Assembly (NCBI GenBank): GCA_004123355.1 | Contig: SCHM01000007.1 | Coordinates: forward strand, 558,001 to 622,000 | Direction of reading: 5' to 3' | DNA length: 64,000 nucleotides | Source: Amphirosellinia nigrospora | Lineage: Eukaryota; Ascomycota; Sordariomycetes; Xylariales; Xylariaceae | In this document: positions 10,050-22,085 of the stretch, piece after piece | How positions within the stretch are numbered: the stretch's first letter is position 1 | Layout: each line of letters opens with the position of its first letter | The notes under the pieces: generated by a model | The model's database searches: none | Seen by the model: only the letters and a program-made list of their open reading frames with translations | What the model was told of the DNA's origin: nothing | Translations under genes and position numbers: made by a program

Positions 10050-10900
10050 TGATAGTTAAAAATCTTTAACGCGTTGACTAAAATAAATACTTGAGCGACG
10101 ATTTGCGAAAATAAACAGTTTAGTAGTATTAAACGTTAATACGCGCGTAAACGTTAAAGAATTTAAACGTTTGAAATCGGTAACGTTGAACTAATTTTAA
10201 ACGTTGAAAATTTTAAGCGTTGATCAAGCGTTGAAAATGTCAAACGTTGAAGACCGCTATAGCCTACTGAAAAATTAGGGGCCGCAAGCACTATACATAC
10301 TTGCGGCTATTTTATTATACGTACTACGGCTGTTCTATTGTACGTACTACCTACGGCTGTTCTATTGTACTACGGTTGTTTTTATTGATTTACGATAATT
10401 GAAAATTACGGTGTAGTGTGGGATTCGAACTGTACTTAGGTATTAATTCTAGCTACTTATCAAATTGGCTATTCGACTAAATGGTAGCTGTTGCGTTGTT
10501 TCAATTGAAATAGCCCGTACGAGGGCACGAAGGTACGAAGGCATCGTGACTTCTGTGTGTGGGCTGCGTGGGCTGTATTGGCTGCGTGGGCTGGGCTACG
10601 TGGGCTGGGCTGTAGGGCTGTAGGGGGGCTGTGGGGCTGTAGGCTAGTGGTTGCAAACGTTGGCGTTGATAAGCGTTGGCGTTGATAAGCGTTGGCGTTG
10701 ATAAGCGTTGGCGTTGAATAAGCGTTGGCGTTGATAAGCGTTGGCGTTGAATAAGCGTTGATATTGATAAGCGTTGATCAAGCGTTTGAAAAGATTTCAA
10801 ACGCTTAAAATTTTTAAACGTTTAAACCTAATAAACTATTTATATATATTAACGTTAATAATTTCAAACACTTAAATAAATAAACTATCGATTAATTAAA
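10050..10900. repeat. AT-rich minisatellite region
   Basis: Two AT-rich blocks (10050-10260 and 10790-10890) are built from degenerate AAACGTTTAA/GCGTTGATCAAGCGTT words. Between them are repeats of TACGGCTGTTCTATTGTACG (10305-10375), a hairpin GCCGCAAG...CTTGCGGC (10282-10308), and a tandem array at about 10665-10790 of GTTGGCGTTGATAAGC (15-16 nt). No coding signal. CpG is retained in the words, so this is not simply a RIP-bleached desert. Confidence 0.7.
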
Positions 10901-11655
10901 ATACCCGGTAGCGCCGAGCAAGTCGTCACTAAAATAGAAAGCTTTGCCGGCGAAGCTCTATTTTAATACGTTGTAAATCAAAGTGCTTTGGCACTTTGAT
11001 TTAAGTCAGGAAGATCTCCTAGACCCCTTACTCCTAGACATCCTACTCCTAGACCTCCTACTCCTAGACCTCCTACTCCTAGACCTCCTACTCCTAGACC
11101 TCCTACTCCTAGACCTCCTACTCCTAGACCTCCTACTCCTAGACCTCCTACTCCTAGACCTCCTACTCCTAGACCTCCTACTCCTAGACCTCCTACTCCC
11201 AGACCTCTACCCCCTTCGTAAATTCACACATCCAGAGGGGCTCCGCCCAGGAGGGTTGGACCTCTGGGAACTCGGCCGCCGTCCCTCACGGTCCGGCCCT
11301 CGCCCCAGCCGGCCCTTTTGCAACGCGTATCGTTAACCGTGTTGTTGGTGAGTGCTGGTTTCGTATTCGTATTTGAATATAGTGGTTGTTAGCGGCCATC
11401 TTCACTATTGTAGTGCGTAAGCCACACAGTCCATATGAGTGTAAATACGTTGTGGTTGATGCCTCGATTTAGACTCTGACCAATGGCAGCTTTGCAGAGT
11501 CCGTATAGGCCAATCAGAGCGTTGCAGAGAAATTTATACTTTTAGGGGTCACCGTTAGAACTTCTCAATCTTTACCTTCCCTCACACTTGATTGTCGTTG
11601 CCAATACGTGTTCGGAAAGGTAAAGCTTTCCAATTAAAATAAGTTAACTGTTGAT
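10880..11655 (-). repeat. Palindrome-rich repeat element, copy A
   Basis: Read on the minus strand, this segment matches 54885-55385 in order. It starts with AATTGGAAAGCTTT, then a block with GGTGACCCCTAAAA, then CTAAATCGAGGCATCAACC, and ends with two hairpins followed by GTGACGACTTGCTCGGCGC. The hairpins lie at 10975-11002 (AAATCAAAGTGC.. arms) and 10930-10965 (TAAAATAG.. arms around TTCGCCGGC). Between the halves, copy A carries a 15-bp minisatellite not present in B. I see no transposase or reverse transcriptase in it, so it is either non-autonomous or the end of something larger. Confidence 0.75.
11027..11205. repeat. 15-bp minisatellite, about 12 units
   Basis: The unit TACTCCTAGACCTCC is repeated about twelve times with very little variation, so the array is recent or homogenised. 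The other strand is purine-rich with GGAGG and AGGAG runs. It happens to be open in one frame (Leu-Leu-Leu-Leu-Asp), but that is a by-product of the 15-bp period. The array lies inside repeat copy A and is absent from copy B. Confidence 0.9.
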
Positions 11656-11787
11656 CAACAGTTTACTGGACCTAGCTTATCCTGGCACGGAACCACGCGA
11701 TAACCAATACATTAAACGATTCTACTTCAGTACCTTCTTTTACAGCTTTCCCCAACTAGAATCCTGCTAAATTCCAAGTATCCAGTA

Positions 11788-14716
11788 CTAGACTGTAGGA
11801 GCTAGCAGTTGAACGACTTCGCCATCCACGCCGTTTTCGATGGCGAACTGCAATGGCGTCATCCCATAAACATCTCGTGTGTCAGCGTTCGCACTGCTTT
11901 CTAGAAGCAGTCGAACGATGGTTGCGTTGTCAGACGCTGCAGCCCAGTGTAAAGCAGTCCGTTGCTCCTTGTTGGGCAGATTTGGATTCGCCCCGGATTC
12001 GAGGAGGAGTCGGATCACCTCTTCATGTCCCCTGGGTTCTCCGCCACTCATTGAGAAGACCTCCGAAGGTGCTGCCGGGTAGTAGTCCCTGCATCTTGGG
12101 TACCTCGCTCGACTCCACACATCACGACAGCTCGCTTGCCACTGCAAGCCGCCCAGTGTAGGCCGGTCCAACCATTCCGAGCTTGATGGTCGATATCGAC
12201 CGTGTTCCCATTAGACAGCAATATCTTTACGATGGAGATGTGGCCGCGGCTCGATGCCCAGTGCAGTGCCGTCCTTCCATCCAATGTCGGCTCTGCGGGG
12301 TTTGTCTGCATCGACAGCTCCTTGACGATTATCGCGTGGCCATGCTTCGCAGCCCAGTGTAGAGGCGTCATTCCATTGCTCGACTTGGATAGGCTTCTAT
12401 TTCTTCCTCGATGAGGAGTCGCACCACGTCTGTGAAGCCTCCCCTGGCTGCCCAGTGCAGTGCTGTTCTACCGATGGAGTCACACCCTTTGAGACCGTGG
12501 CCATGCTCACTCAAGAGTTGCAGGATTGGCAAGGCACCTAATCGAGCCGCTAATTGGATGGCGATGTTAGGGCTCGGAAACATGCGTACGGCTTTGGCAT
12601 CTCCCTGCTGGTTTTCCAACAGAACAGATATCATTTCCATTCTCCTGTGATTCTCAAAGGCAGCTAGAGCCAGGGCAACTAAATCTTTGCCGTATTCGTC
12701 TCTGACGTGATTGCCGCAGTGTGCTGCCATATAGTGCAAAAATGGATGCGCCAATGTTGAGGCCGTGAGACCCTCTTCCGGGGACATTAGACGCAGGTAT
12801 GCCAAACACGCTCTCGTGGTTTCCAGCTGTCCTTTAAGAAACCAAGTCTGATGCGTGATCCTCAGGTACTCATGTAGGGTGTGATGGACAAATCGAAAGG
12901 GGTCGTTTTGCGCGTCTATCATAACAAGACCGGCACAAACATCCAAGACGAACTGCGGTGGTACCACATCCTCATATGTCAGAACCGTTTCGTCAGACTG
13001 AACGGCTAGTGCATGGACTAGCTCTTGAACAAATAGTTCGCGCTTGGAGTAGAAAATCCATGAAAGGGATCTCAGAGCTATAAGTCGTTTCTCGTGAGGT
13101 TGAAGCACAATCCTTTCCATTGAATTCTTGTAGAGGTCACCAAGTCCGCTCGGGGTCGTCTGGACCGCTTTATTGATCTCAGAGAAGCGAGAAAGGTGAG
13201 TGAGATGGGCACACTGCAGCATCGTTATAAGGAACCTGTGTACAGAATAAGCCGTCTGAGCTCCATCTTCTGGCAGCATGAGATAATATCATACAAGCCG
13301 GCTGATTGATCTACTATCCGCTGCACAATGTCTTCTTTGGCAACCTCTGGTATGAGCCCTGAGACTACACAGCTTGATGAAATAGCTGCTTTGGTGAAAG
13401 ATCTTATGTCCGAAGGTTGGGCCGTGATCTCGAGCTGAGCATATGAATCAAAGACATTGCTCATTTCACTAACGTGAGGCCGACTGGTTATTAGAATACT
13501 AATTGAGGCAGTAGCAATCTTTTTTAGGAGATGTAGGACGGGATTTCGCTGAGGACCGCATTCATCAACTGCATCAATGATGACGGAAGTGTGGCCCTGT
13601 GTGCAACGGATGCGATTAATCAAGCTTGTGATATCATCCAACTTCAGCCTAGTCCGGCCGTTGCGAAGGGTTCGGTACAAACCCTTTACTGCCTCTGGGA
13701 TCCCCCCCTCGGCTTCGACCAGCTGTCTCAGGATAGCTGCTGCGATTTCAGTCGTTACATTCTTGTTATCAGAAGAATGATAATCGCAGTAAAAACAACA
13801 GACTTTCCTTGTAGTAGAAAGGCGGTCGATAACCAATGACTTAAGAAGAATTAGCGAAGTATAATCTTACGGCTTATAATCTAGTAGTACATAAGATGTG
13901 TCTTGCCGGCGCCAGCTAGTAGGGCCGGTGCCCACGAATTAGCAAGAGTCACATTAGATCTGCGTCTCGTAGTACATACGTGCCCCGTAGCACCACAAGG
14001 TCTGTGCTTTTTCACTTGCCCAGTCCTGGAACTCAGGTAGATCAAATATTCACTCGCCTGTACCGGGATGGTGGGCTTGAACAACCTCCGTCTGTCTTTT
14101 CCTCCAAGTATTGTCGCATATCCAGTCCAGGATCAAGCGCTTTTGGTGTTCTAATTGATTGCTTTATGCATTAGAACGTTTCCTTTTGAAGTTGAAAGTA
14201 AGATTTAACCTTGTTCAGCGCTGTCTGTCTTATTCTGAAGGGCTCGAATTTCACCCAAGCTGGAATTGGAGGCGTCTTAATCACGATTTGTAAGTAACTT
14301 GACTTTGGCTCGGGAACATCCCATGCTTACAGCCCGCCAACCAAGATCGCTCTGTCAATGCGTTCTTTGCAATGATTGAGACCATTCGACCATACAACAG
14401 TCTCGTCTTCGTGGAACGGCCAGATGAGATTCTTCAACATCAAAGAAGTCCTATGATTCTGGGCATCCTGGAGCTTATTATACAAGTTCTCTAGCTCTGA
14501 CCGAATGGTTTCAAGCTCGTCAGGCAGCGTTGGATGTGTGATGATACCAGGTTGTAACGTCGTAGACTGTAGGAACAAGGTGTCTTGGATATCTAAAAGA
14601 AGCGATTTTAGGGAAACCAGCTCGGTAACGAATAAATTTACACTCCGAGGTAGATTGACAGTCCATAAGCTTATACTATAGGTAGGTAGGTATAAGTAAC
14701 TCGGCCTCATATACAT
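11788..14716 (-). pseudogene. Second NLR: fungal N-terminal STAND domain, NACHT, winged helix, ankyrins
   Basis: The minus-strand order is an N-terminal helical domain (14716-14327, LVSLKSLLLDIQDTL and LKNLIWPFHEDE), an exon near 14240 (LGEIRALQNKTDSAEQ), and a linker ending IFDLPEFQDWASEK. It continues with NACHT P-loop YGAPGAGKTHLM, Walker B SVIIDAVDEC (13836-13295), winged helix with FRFVHHTLHEYL, and ankyrins to 11788. The P-loop is only seen after removing an intron with GTATGT donor and CTAG acceptor between about 13914 and 13982. A second intron fits at 13236-13294. Defects are a TGA at 14050-14052 where Trp is expected (GTGEWIFD), a faulty exon junction before SLVIDRL, and frame changes near 12385 and 12110. 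Unlike the first NLR, the P-loop lysine is present. It is likely a pseudogene. Confidence 0.8.
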
Positions 14717-15055
14717 ACACCCGTTCTCCTTCCACTCCTGTGCCCTTGAATGGGAGCCTGGCCCGTCACGGTACTCATACTTCCTTGATTTGATACTGAT
14801 TTACTCATACTGTAGAACATCTCGATCAATCTGCTACTTTAGCTCTCGGGATTTGTAATCTGACAAACCAGGATCATCCAGCCTATAGGGGATTTGTTAA
14901 CCCTCTAGAACATCATCGGCCTGCATTGCAGAAAATGACTTTAGGTATAACAACCCAGACTTCGTCCTGCACCGCTTGCCTCCCAACAGAGTATGCATAT
15001 GTCACTCGTCGATAGAGTAAGCTCTGGTGACCGCTATTGACCTTGCCTGTACAAG

Positions 15056-15115
15056 ATGGACAATGCATTAAATGTGTCGTCTGCCGTTGCCGGGGCGCTC
15101 AGCCTTGCCATCCAG
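15056..15115 (+). pseudogene. Orphan first exon of a fungal STAND N-terminal domain
   Basis: ATG at 15056 opens MDNALNVSSAVAGALSLAIQ, which closely fits the first 20 residues of the fungal STAND N-terminal domain (typically MDPLSVxSAVAGxLSLAIQV). It is followed at 15116 by a GTAGCT splice-donor-like sequence, where such genes usually have their first intron. No second exon is found on the plus strand. The second NLR on the minus strand lacks exactly this exon, and its coding starts abruptly at 14716. An inversion of the first exon is a plausible explanation; a separate divergent truncated NLR is the alternative. Confidence 0.55.
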
Positions 15116-15317
15116 GTAGCTCCACTCACACAAACATATACCTCGAGGATATAACCTTTCTCGTTGGATGGATGGTATGGTATATACGTGACGTAAAGCT
15201 ACATTGCTTGAGGTAGTCTACAGTATTGTGGCGGTTTCCAGGCAACAACCTCCTCTAAGCCACCAACAGTGCTTCATTTTCGTCTCCAAACGAAATGTCG
15301 CGCCCCACCCACACTTT

Positions 15318-15424
15318 TTGTATGGGCGCTGCAAGTGCTGGTATAATTACGCGTACGTAGGTATGTTGCTATGTTCGTTGAACACTACGTACGCGTAATT
15401 CTACCAGCACTTGCAGCGCCCATA
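15318..15424. repeat. Long palindrome with 40-bp arms
   Basis: The left arm at about 15320-15360 (TATGGGCGCTGCAAGTGCTG and on to GCGTACGTAG) is the reverse complement of the right arm at about 15385-15423, with one or two mismatches. The loop is about 24 nt. It could fold into a strong hairpin in RNA or as a DNA cruciform. It may be a small foldback element. No flanking duplication was clear. Confidence 0.85.
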
Positions 15425-15539
15425 AACAGATAGATACTTGCGTAGACTCTAGCGACCTACTAACCTAGGGGGGCAGGGGGTGGCCGGAACATGTGGGCTA
15501 GGAAACACGCCGACGATCGCGTTTTCTGAAATTATAGAC

Positions 15540-15690
15540 CTACGAACACCTACGAATATACACACAGACTTTTACCGACCTACGGACACCCACACGGACC
15601 TACAAATATACACACAAACCTACGAACATACACGCAGACTTCTGCAAACCTACAAATACCTACGCAAACCTACGCATATGAGGCTCTAGC
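15540..15690. repeat. Degenerate tandem repeat rich in CCTACGAA
   Basis: About seven diverged units of roughly 20 nt built on ACCTACGAATATACACACA. The sequence is strongly strand-asymmetric (C/A on the plus strand). It has no coding value. With the palindrome just upstream it may mark an old repeat-rich insertion. Confidence 0.6.
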
Positions 15691-16019
15691 AACCTAGCCC
15701 GTGATAGCAATTAGTCCCGGGGCGCTAACCGCCTAACGACCCCACGTGTTCTGCCATAGCGCCTGGCCAACCGTATTCTTACTGTATTTTTGTTGTGGGT
15801 CCATGCAGACTAAGGCCTGGGTACCTCCTTGTACGCATCCCTTTGAGGATACCTAATGGACATACTGTTCCTCCGTGCAACTACCACTCCGCAATCGTGT
15901 CGACTACCCTGTGGTCGTCATATCCCTTGGCCTCGAATCAATCCACTCTTGTGATCGAGAGACTCCGGAAACCTATTATGTGATTCATCACCGCATAACA
16001 CCCGCATCCCCTCATCACT

Positions 16020-18340
16020 GTATCTTTGTTAGCCAGGCTCCCCCCTAGCCACGAGGTCGTCATGGTGTTCCGGTCGCACTGGGCAATGCGCCAGGCTCCA
16101 GGCTATTCATTTGACATTTGGAGGCTGCGTTTCAGAGCTCTGATATGTATGCCTCTTCACATTTTGTGGTGTGAATTGACATCTCCGAGAACAATTTGTT
16201 CCTCGTGACTATACTCTTTAAGTATTTGGCTTAGTTTAGGGAGAATGTTTCGTCTATTTAGTACTGCTTGGTCAGGGTTGTATATGTTGTGGATGATAAG
16301 TCGTTCTTCGTTTGCCAACGTGATGATCCACGTGCAGATGCCCGTTGTATGTTCTTTGAACTGCCATTTTAGGTGATCGAGTCGTTTGCTAATAAAAAAG
16401 CATACCCTTGCTGGTCCTTCCTGGTCGTCGCCTGGGTAGCATAGGTGAAACTGGGCTTTGGCCGGGTGGTGAGTGGTGGCTTAGAACGGATTCCTCCACG
16501 GTTCTTGGACAGCAAGGATATCGAAGTCTAATACTTTTGGATCGCTTAACATTGTTGCCATTACTGTGTCTCTTGCTTTTCGAACGTTATACTGTAGTAT
16601 GCTCAGTGTAGGTTGCCTATTCATTAATCTATGTGGGTAGTGAGGTCCATGTGTTGACTACTGAGCTGTCGTATTTGTGCGTTGCCGTTGATCTCTCCGA
16701 GCGCTCTTCTGGATAGCGTCCTGATTCGAATCGGTCTCTGGCTACTGGATCTCGAGCTGGGCTCGTTCTCTTTGTCGCCGGACATGTGTATGTCCCTAGT
16801 ATTAGCTCTCTTATGACCTCTCCTGGCTAGGGATTACTCCTGAAAGTCCTTGGTTCCTGGGTTCGGCCTGGCTCCCTGGCGGTTGCCCTTAGTTCTCCTG
16901 GTGTTGGATCCTGGGGCTCCTTCTCCGTGGTGGGATGGTAAACTGGGCGCGCGTCGTATGCGCTCGTATTTTGGTCATTTCGTCTTTCCTTATAGGACAT
17001 TGTCCGCTCCATGCCGCGTGTGCTCCCTGGCAAACCGCACACTTCCTGGGTGCGGTGGTGTCGATCCTGGTAGGGCAGTCTCGTGAGCTATGCTCTTCGG
17101 CGCAAATGCCACGTGCTTTTGTCGCCCTGCACTGGGTCCCTATGTGGTATTTCTGACACTGAAAGCATTGCTTCAGTCGGCCTCCCTTATTGTATAGTTC
17201 GCACTGGAACACTTGCCCTTGCCAGATGAGTCCTTCGTCGATGATTTTATTAGCATCTGCTGGGTTTTTGAATTCAATAATGATAGATGATGCAGGTTTT
17301 GTAAGAGACTTTCTCGAAAGCCATCCTATATATCTGATCTCTGCGTTCGTAATAAAGGGTTTGTTGTCCAGTAGTATTTCGTTTCGGATGTCTTCAAACT
17401 TGTCCATGTCTATTGAGTTTGTGCGGATTCCGTGTATGAGCACCCCGTATGTTAGAAGCCACACAGATGCTCCGTTTCCGATCTTATAAGTCCAGTTCTC
17501 TGTGAATTGCCTCAGGGTTTCCATCTCTTTGGTTGTGGCCGTCTTAATGCTAAGGTCTCCGCTTTTGAGCTGGTTAGAGGATACTAGGTACTTTGATGTT
17601 CACAATGTGCTCGTTGTTCTCTGCTCAATAGCGCGGTGAATGTGGGCTTTCAGGCTACGGGGTTTCATGGCTCTGAGATTTCCGACAGTTAACGGGTCTT
17701 TAATGTTTACGATAATCTCCTCTGGATCTGCTTGGGAGGCATTTGAAAGTTCTGTGTATTGCGCATACTTGTCACTAGACCCTAGCACCCAAGCACCCAT
17801 CGCATCATAGGAAGGCATATTAGCTGTGCGGTTCTGCATTCCGTTGTTCTTGATTCCTGTCACTAATGCCGTAATCGTCCTGCCTACTTCGGTCGCCTCT
17901 CTCGCAGCTTCTCCATTTTTTACGCTTTCCTGGAGTTCTTTTGCAGCTGGGCGTTTGTATGCTCCATGTTATCTCTCATCTCGTTTAGGGTGAGTGATGT
18001 AATGCTTGCGGCTTCTTTGGCTTCGTTTCGAGTAATATTCAGGGTCTCTTGGATGGATCGGATATCGGGCGTGCTTTGTATCTTCGTAACTCAGGACAGC
18101 ATTCCTAGGATCGTCGACTTGACTATATTGGCAGGGATGGGTTGGTCCTGGGCTTGCTTTACGCGAAGAAGGGCGCCTCGAAGGTAGTAGTTGATGTATG
18201 TAGCCTGCTCGCGTGCTTCGGTCGGCCATGCCCTCGCCTAGGCAATACGCCTCACACTAGGTAGGCTATTCAATTGACCCTTCGGGATTGTGTTCAAGCT
18301 CTTAATCGTTGTCAAGTTCTAAAAATTTCGTACTAGTATT
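16020..18340 (-). mobile_element. Tad-like LINE: ORF1 and endonuclease part of ORF2, 3' truncated
   Basis: The minus-strand ORF1 runs from about 18235 to 16750. It has a coiled-coil N terminus (REQATYINYYLRGALLRVKQ), a middle domain with EIIVNIKDP and LKAHIHRAIE, and a 211-codon frame at 17524-16889 with three CCHC-type knuckles (CFQCQKYHIGTQC and others), as in Tad1-clade LINEs. ORF2 starts near 16640 with the endonuclease: LSILQYNVRKARDTVM, DILAVQEPWRNPF, RVCFFISKRL and IVLGDVNSHH. Several stops interrupt both ORFs, and a TGA replaces the Trp after HHKM. Reverse transcriptase is absent, because the copy ends at about 16020. This is a dead fragment, opposite in orientation to the reverse-transcriptase piece at 27.6 kb. 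Confidence 0.85.
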
Positions 18341-21300
18341 GAAGGGGTTTTTTTTAAATGAAGGTGGTGTCCTCAGGTGGCATGGGATCCATTTTGAGCC
18401 GTGTTGGCGGGTTAACCTAAGTAGCCATGTCAACTGGGCGCAGCCGTAGATAAAAAGTGTGGCCGAAACTACCTGTAGGAATTAACCAATTCATTCATTT
18501 ATTTACCTCGAGAGACATATAATCACTTGCAAATTACCCCTAATGGGATCCCTCCAAAATCGCTGAATTGGATCACTACCATTCAAAATAAGGTTATTTC
18601 TCTACACTTAAGGGCCTTATTCACCATCGAGTAAATGCCACTGATTCAGCATGCTTTTGTACGTAGCCTGTGATGTTTTTGGTGTTCTGCTTCGAATTTA
18701 TTTGCGTGAGTGGTTTCCCACGTACGTGCTAGTTCTTCTACTCGTTCTACATAGTGCTTACCGGTTCCGAACTTGTCGGCCCCGCGTAATCTCGCCTGCC
18801 AACCGTGGGTATCATCTGATCCAATTTACGTCCAGACCTGCTATCTGACGAGGTCTATCGTCCGCGAGCGCAGGGTCGCGCCCTATCGGCACGGCAAGGG
18901 GTACTGGTAGTTAAAAGCGCTGGTTGGTTGCTGGTGCGAGGCTTACCTAACATTATTAATTATTATCCTTGGACCACGCCATTCCAGGACCAACCATGAT
19001 TTGCAGTGTAGGGTTGAACACATTCCTTTGTGCATCCAAATCATGGTTTTCAGTACAATTGGGTTTCCTAATACGTCCGAGTACATCGAAACTCTGGGTA
19101 TGGATGGATCCGGCCAAACTATTGCTGAGCCTGTCATCCATACCGTTCCCAACGGCACCACGAGCGGCACTATGACAGTCGTTCTTCAGATTCTGGTCAC
19201 TAGTCTGGCGTCGCCAGCTCCGCCACCTACTGTTCCAAGTCGGGACTGCGTAGAACACACATTCATTCATCGACGGTACCACGGCCCGGTATCATTCCAC
19301 ATGATCAATAGTAGGATGAGGCCGCTGATGTCGCGACCAAGTCTCTCGGAGAGCAGCCGTTCTATTAGGCGCTTCGTTTGAAGCTGCGGAGCTGGCCACG
19401 TTACTCTTCGGCGGATTTTTGGACAGCTAAGGTGGCGCGATCGTGTCACTGACCCGTGGCCAAGCACAGTCTATACAATGAGGGGCGTGGTGGACTATCT
19501 CCTGGCGGTTAGATCAGGCGACGAATAAGCAGTTCTAGTTAGGGTTGGAGGACGTAGAAAAGCGCTGTGAGTATACCTATATATGAAGTAGCCACGGTCT
19601 GCCCATAGCTCCTCGTTTGACTGACCATGGAGATTGGAATGAGGCCGAGACAGTTTATCGATTCATGACAGTTGGATGTGGCAAACACCTTGAACGCATT
19701 GTGCCGGGCCCAAGGAGAAGAGCGGACTGGAACTACAGGCAACCATAGGCGAGGCAGAATGCCTCTTTCACAAATAATTGAGGTTTTATTCAGCTTCTCT
19801 TCCGCTCTAAGCTGTGAGAGCCACTGGCAGGGCCGTCATACGCGAGATGAGGAGTTTTCAGTTATCAGCTTAGGCAAAGCGACTTGACTGACCTTAGCAG
19901 GAGGTTTGGGGGTTGACGGGTAAATGCAATGCTCTACATCGTGCTCAATACGTGTGGAGTGTCAAGTACAGCTGCTTAGACATCCGGCACAGGAATGTAT
20001 TCCCAAGGTGAGTTGAGTAGCTTGAGGGGCTAAACAAGTCTCTTATGGTGGTTGCATATGGAAGAAGCTGCAGCATTGCCTCACTATCAGCAGGGCGTCC
20101 GTTCCAGAGAAACTCGAGACAACTAACACCAGACAAGGCATAATTTCCACGCCATGAAGGCTGCTATCCAATATAAAAGAGGCGGCCATACCTGCTTGCC
20201 TCCTCTTCATTTTCATCTTATACCCCTTCATCCAGTTCTTGATATATATTATGTCTCAGCCCATGATAATGCCTCGGAGCGATGCCGGTCTTCCAGGTCC
20301 TGTGGGGCCCTAGGGTGGTCCGTGTGACCACAACAACATTACTTTATGAGCCTTGTTGTCTTGCCCCAACGCTAGACCCCAACGTCGGCCTCCATCTCGT
20401 ATGTGCAACTGGCACCCAATGTGGGCGTGTGTACTAAGTGAACTGCTGGTCAGATGGGCATGGGCTTTTCAACTATGTTTCAATCTCCGACCTAAAGCGT
20501 GTCTGTCTCGCAATGCACCAAATCTATGCATTAATACTTGTGAAGCGGCGAACAATATTTGGATTCTTATATGAAAGTAGGTTGCTCCTTACAATAAGGA
20601 GATTTCTAGGTTACTCGCGTGGTCATCTCAGTCTGCTTAGCCCCTTTTGTTTCGCTTGACGCCGCACGGCTCAAGCTAGATGATCTCGCTAAGAGCTGTG
20701 GTGTAACGCCGCCAGCCGCTGAGAATTCCTCGGGGCAGGAACCTAAAACATACGCATGGTGGACGGGGTGTTTTCGAAGACGAATCATCGTCGACTTCGC
20801 TTTCGTCTTCATTCTTAGTAACCTAGACTGAAGACTCGGGATGAGAGATCTCGCGAACACAAGGGCCTAATCAACTTTGTAGAGAATGTATCATCTCTAC
20901 AGGTATTGCTCCACGCACATGTATGTGCTTTACTGAATCTTTTAGCTCTACATTGGCTACGAATGTGCCATGGCTTACCCCGCTATCTAGTTTGTCACTA
21001 TACTCATGGTATATTGGTCACGGGTTCAGTATTATTTATGCAAATTTCTGCCCTGAATAGATGATTCCTGAAAGGAATTAGCGCGGACATGCGGAGCCAT
21101 GATGTTTCCCTAAGAATATTCCTGCATTCTCCCGGTATGTCGACATTCAAGGCAATTCGAACTGCCTCAAAAGCACAGGCATTAGATAGTACTTACTATG
21201 CACATAGGCTTGATGATGATCCGACTTCAAATCGTACTTTCTTCCGCATTGTTCTTGATTGAGTTGATATCGTTCCAGATCGATGTTCCTGTTTGTTACT

Positions 21301-22085
21301 CGGCCAGCGCTTGGATACTCTGCTGAATCAAGAAGAGAAGTTTTTGTTGACTACTGCACTTATAAGACCGATCAAGCTATTCTAAATGTAGGACCTCAAT
21401 ACAAGAATTCACGTCGCCTGGTCTTCTAATTCAGCACTTAAACGACACTTCTAAATGTCAAAACATCGCAGATTTCACCTTGGTAGTAGATGGTTTGACG
21501 TAGACAGTCCATTATAGCGATCCGTCTTTCTTGTTGGAAGTGTCCAATCATCACGTATCTGATGCAGTCAGATATCCAAAAAACGCCTGAAACAGTAGCT
21601 CTAGCGGTTCTGCACCCACACACGCTCACCCAATCATTGCACAGCGTGGAGGTCTCTCAACGAATTAGGTAATGGGGTCAGTCTAACTTCAATTCCCTTG
21701 GATTTTGCGAGATACAACGAGTATCTAATTGAGAATGAAAATGTCGTTGTGGCGGTCTCGCGGTCGCAACTACAGGCTAAGTCCGTAACCATGTTGGAAA
21801 AGTCGCAAACTCCTGACTGCGATGAGGTGTAGAACTTAGGCCCTTCTATGAGGATTCCTCACAGACCTAACATCCAGGCAGAAGGCGCGGGGTTGGATCG
21901 GGCTCTGAACTTACGTGGAGGCTACTCAAGTACGTCGCAGCGTATGCACTGCCCCCTCCAAGGTTGCCACCCTGCTATCAAAATGATCGAGGCATGAAAC
22001 ATATCATAGGTAGTATTAGGCATACTCGACGCTCTAAATTTAGTTCGAAAATTAAACTTCTGGGCGGGAAGAAGTTTTTAAGATT
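18341..22085. other. Long region without a convincing gene
   Basis: No ORF here has recognisable motifs. Plus-strand 19001-19381 (126 codons) is the longest, but it overlaps minus-strand frames of similar length. Near 20172 there is a TATAAAAG box followed by a pyrimidine-rich stretch and an ATG at about 20252, the only promoter-like arrangement. The leader and first codons there recur at 50.0 kb. The rest is moderately AT-rich and featureless to the eye. Confidence 0.4.
20165..20330 (+). pseudogene. Truncated start of an unknown gene with TATA box (copy 1 of a duplicated 5' end)
   Basis: TATAAAAG at 20172-20179 lies about 75 nt before ATG 20252, a typical distance in an ascomycete promoter. 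The ORF reads MSQPMIMPRSDAGLPGPVGP and then stops with TAG. The segment from TATATATTATGTCTCAGCC to GGTCCGTGTGAC is similar to 50003-50125, which gives MSQPTKMVG in the same frame. Both copies are broken soon after the start. The family is not recognised; the Gly-Pro-rich N terminus suggests a disordered leader. Confidence 0.4.

Noticed and set aside
10405-10500. tRNA-like TTCGAAT loop on the minus strand
   Set aside because: The T-loop word is present but the T stem, anticodon stem and acceptor stem do not pair.
10983-11336. ORF encoding a Leu-Leu-Leu-Leu-Asp repeat protein
   Set aside because: The frame is open only because a 15-bp minisatellite has a period divisible by three; the flanks are repeat sequence without a promoter or homologous domain.
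10880-11655. Helitron end
   Set aside because: Hairpins near an end fit, but there is no TC...CTRR pair, no Rep/helicase, and copies A and B do not show A/T target sites.
15540-15690. CRISPR-like array
   Set aside because: Units are degenerate, of unequal length, without spacers; the organism is clearly a fungus.
18943-19381. Possible gene of 126 codons (plus) or 108 codons (minus)
   Set aside because: Long frames overlap on both strands, none with a recognisable domain, good start context or splice sites.
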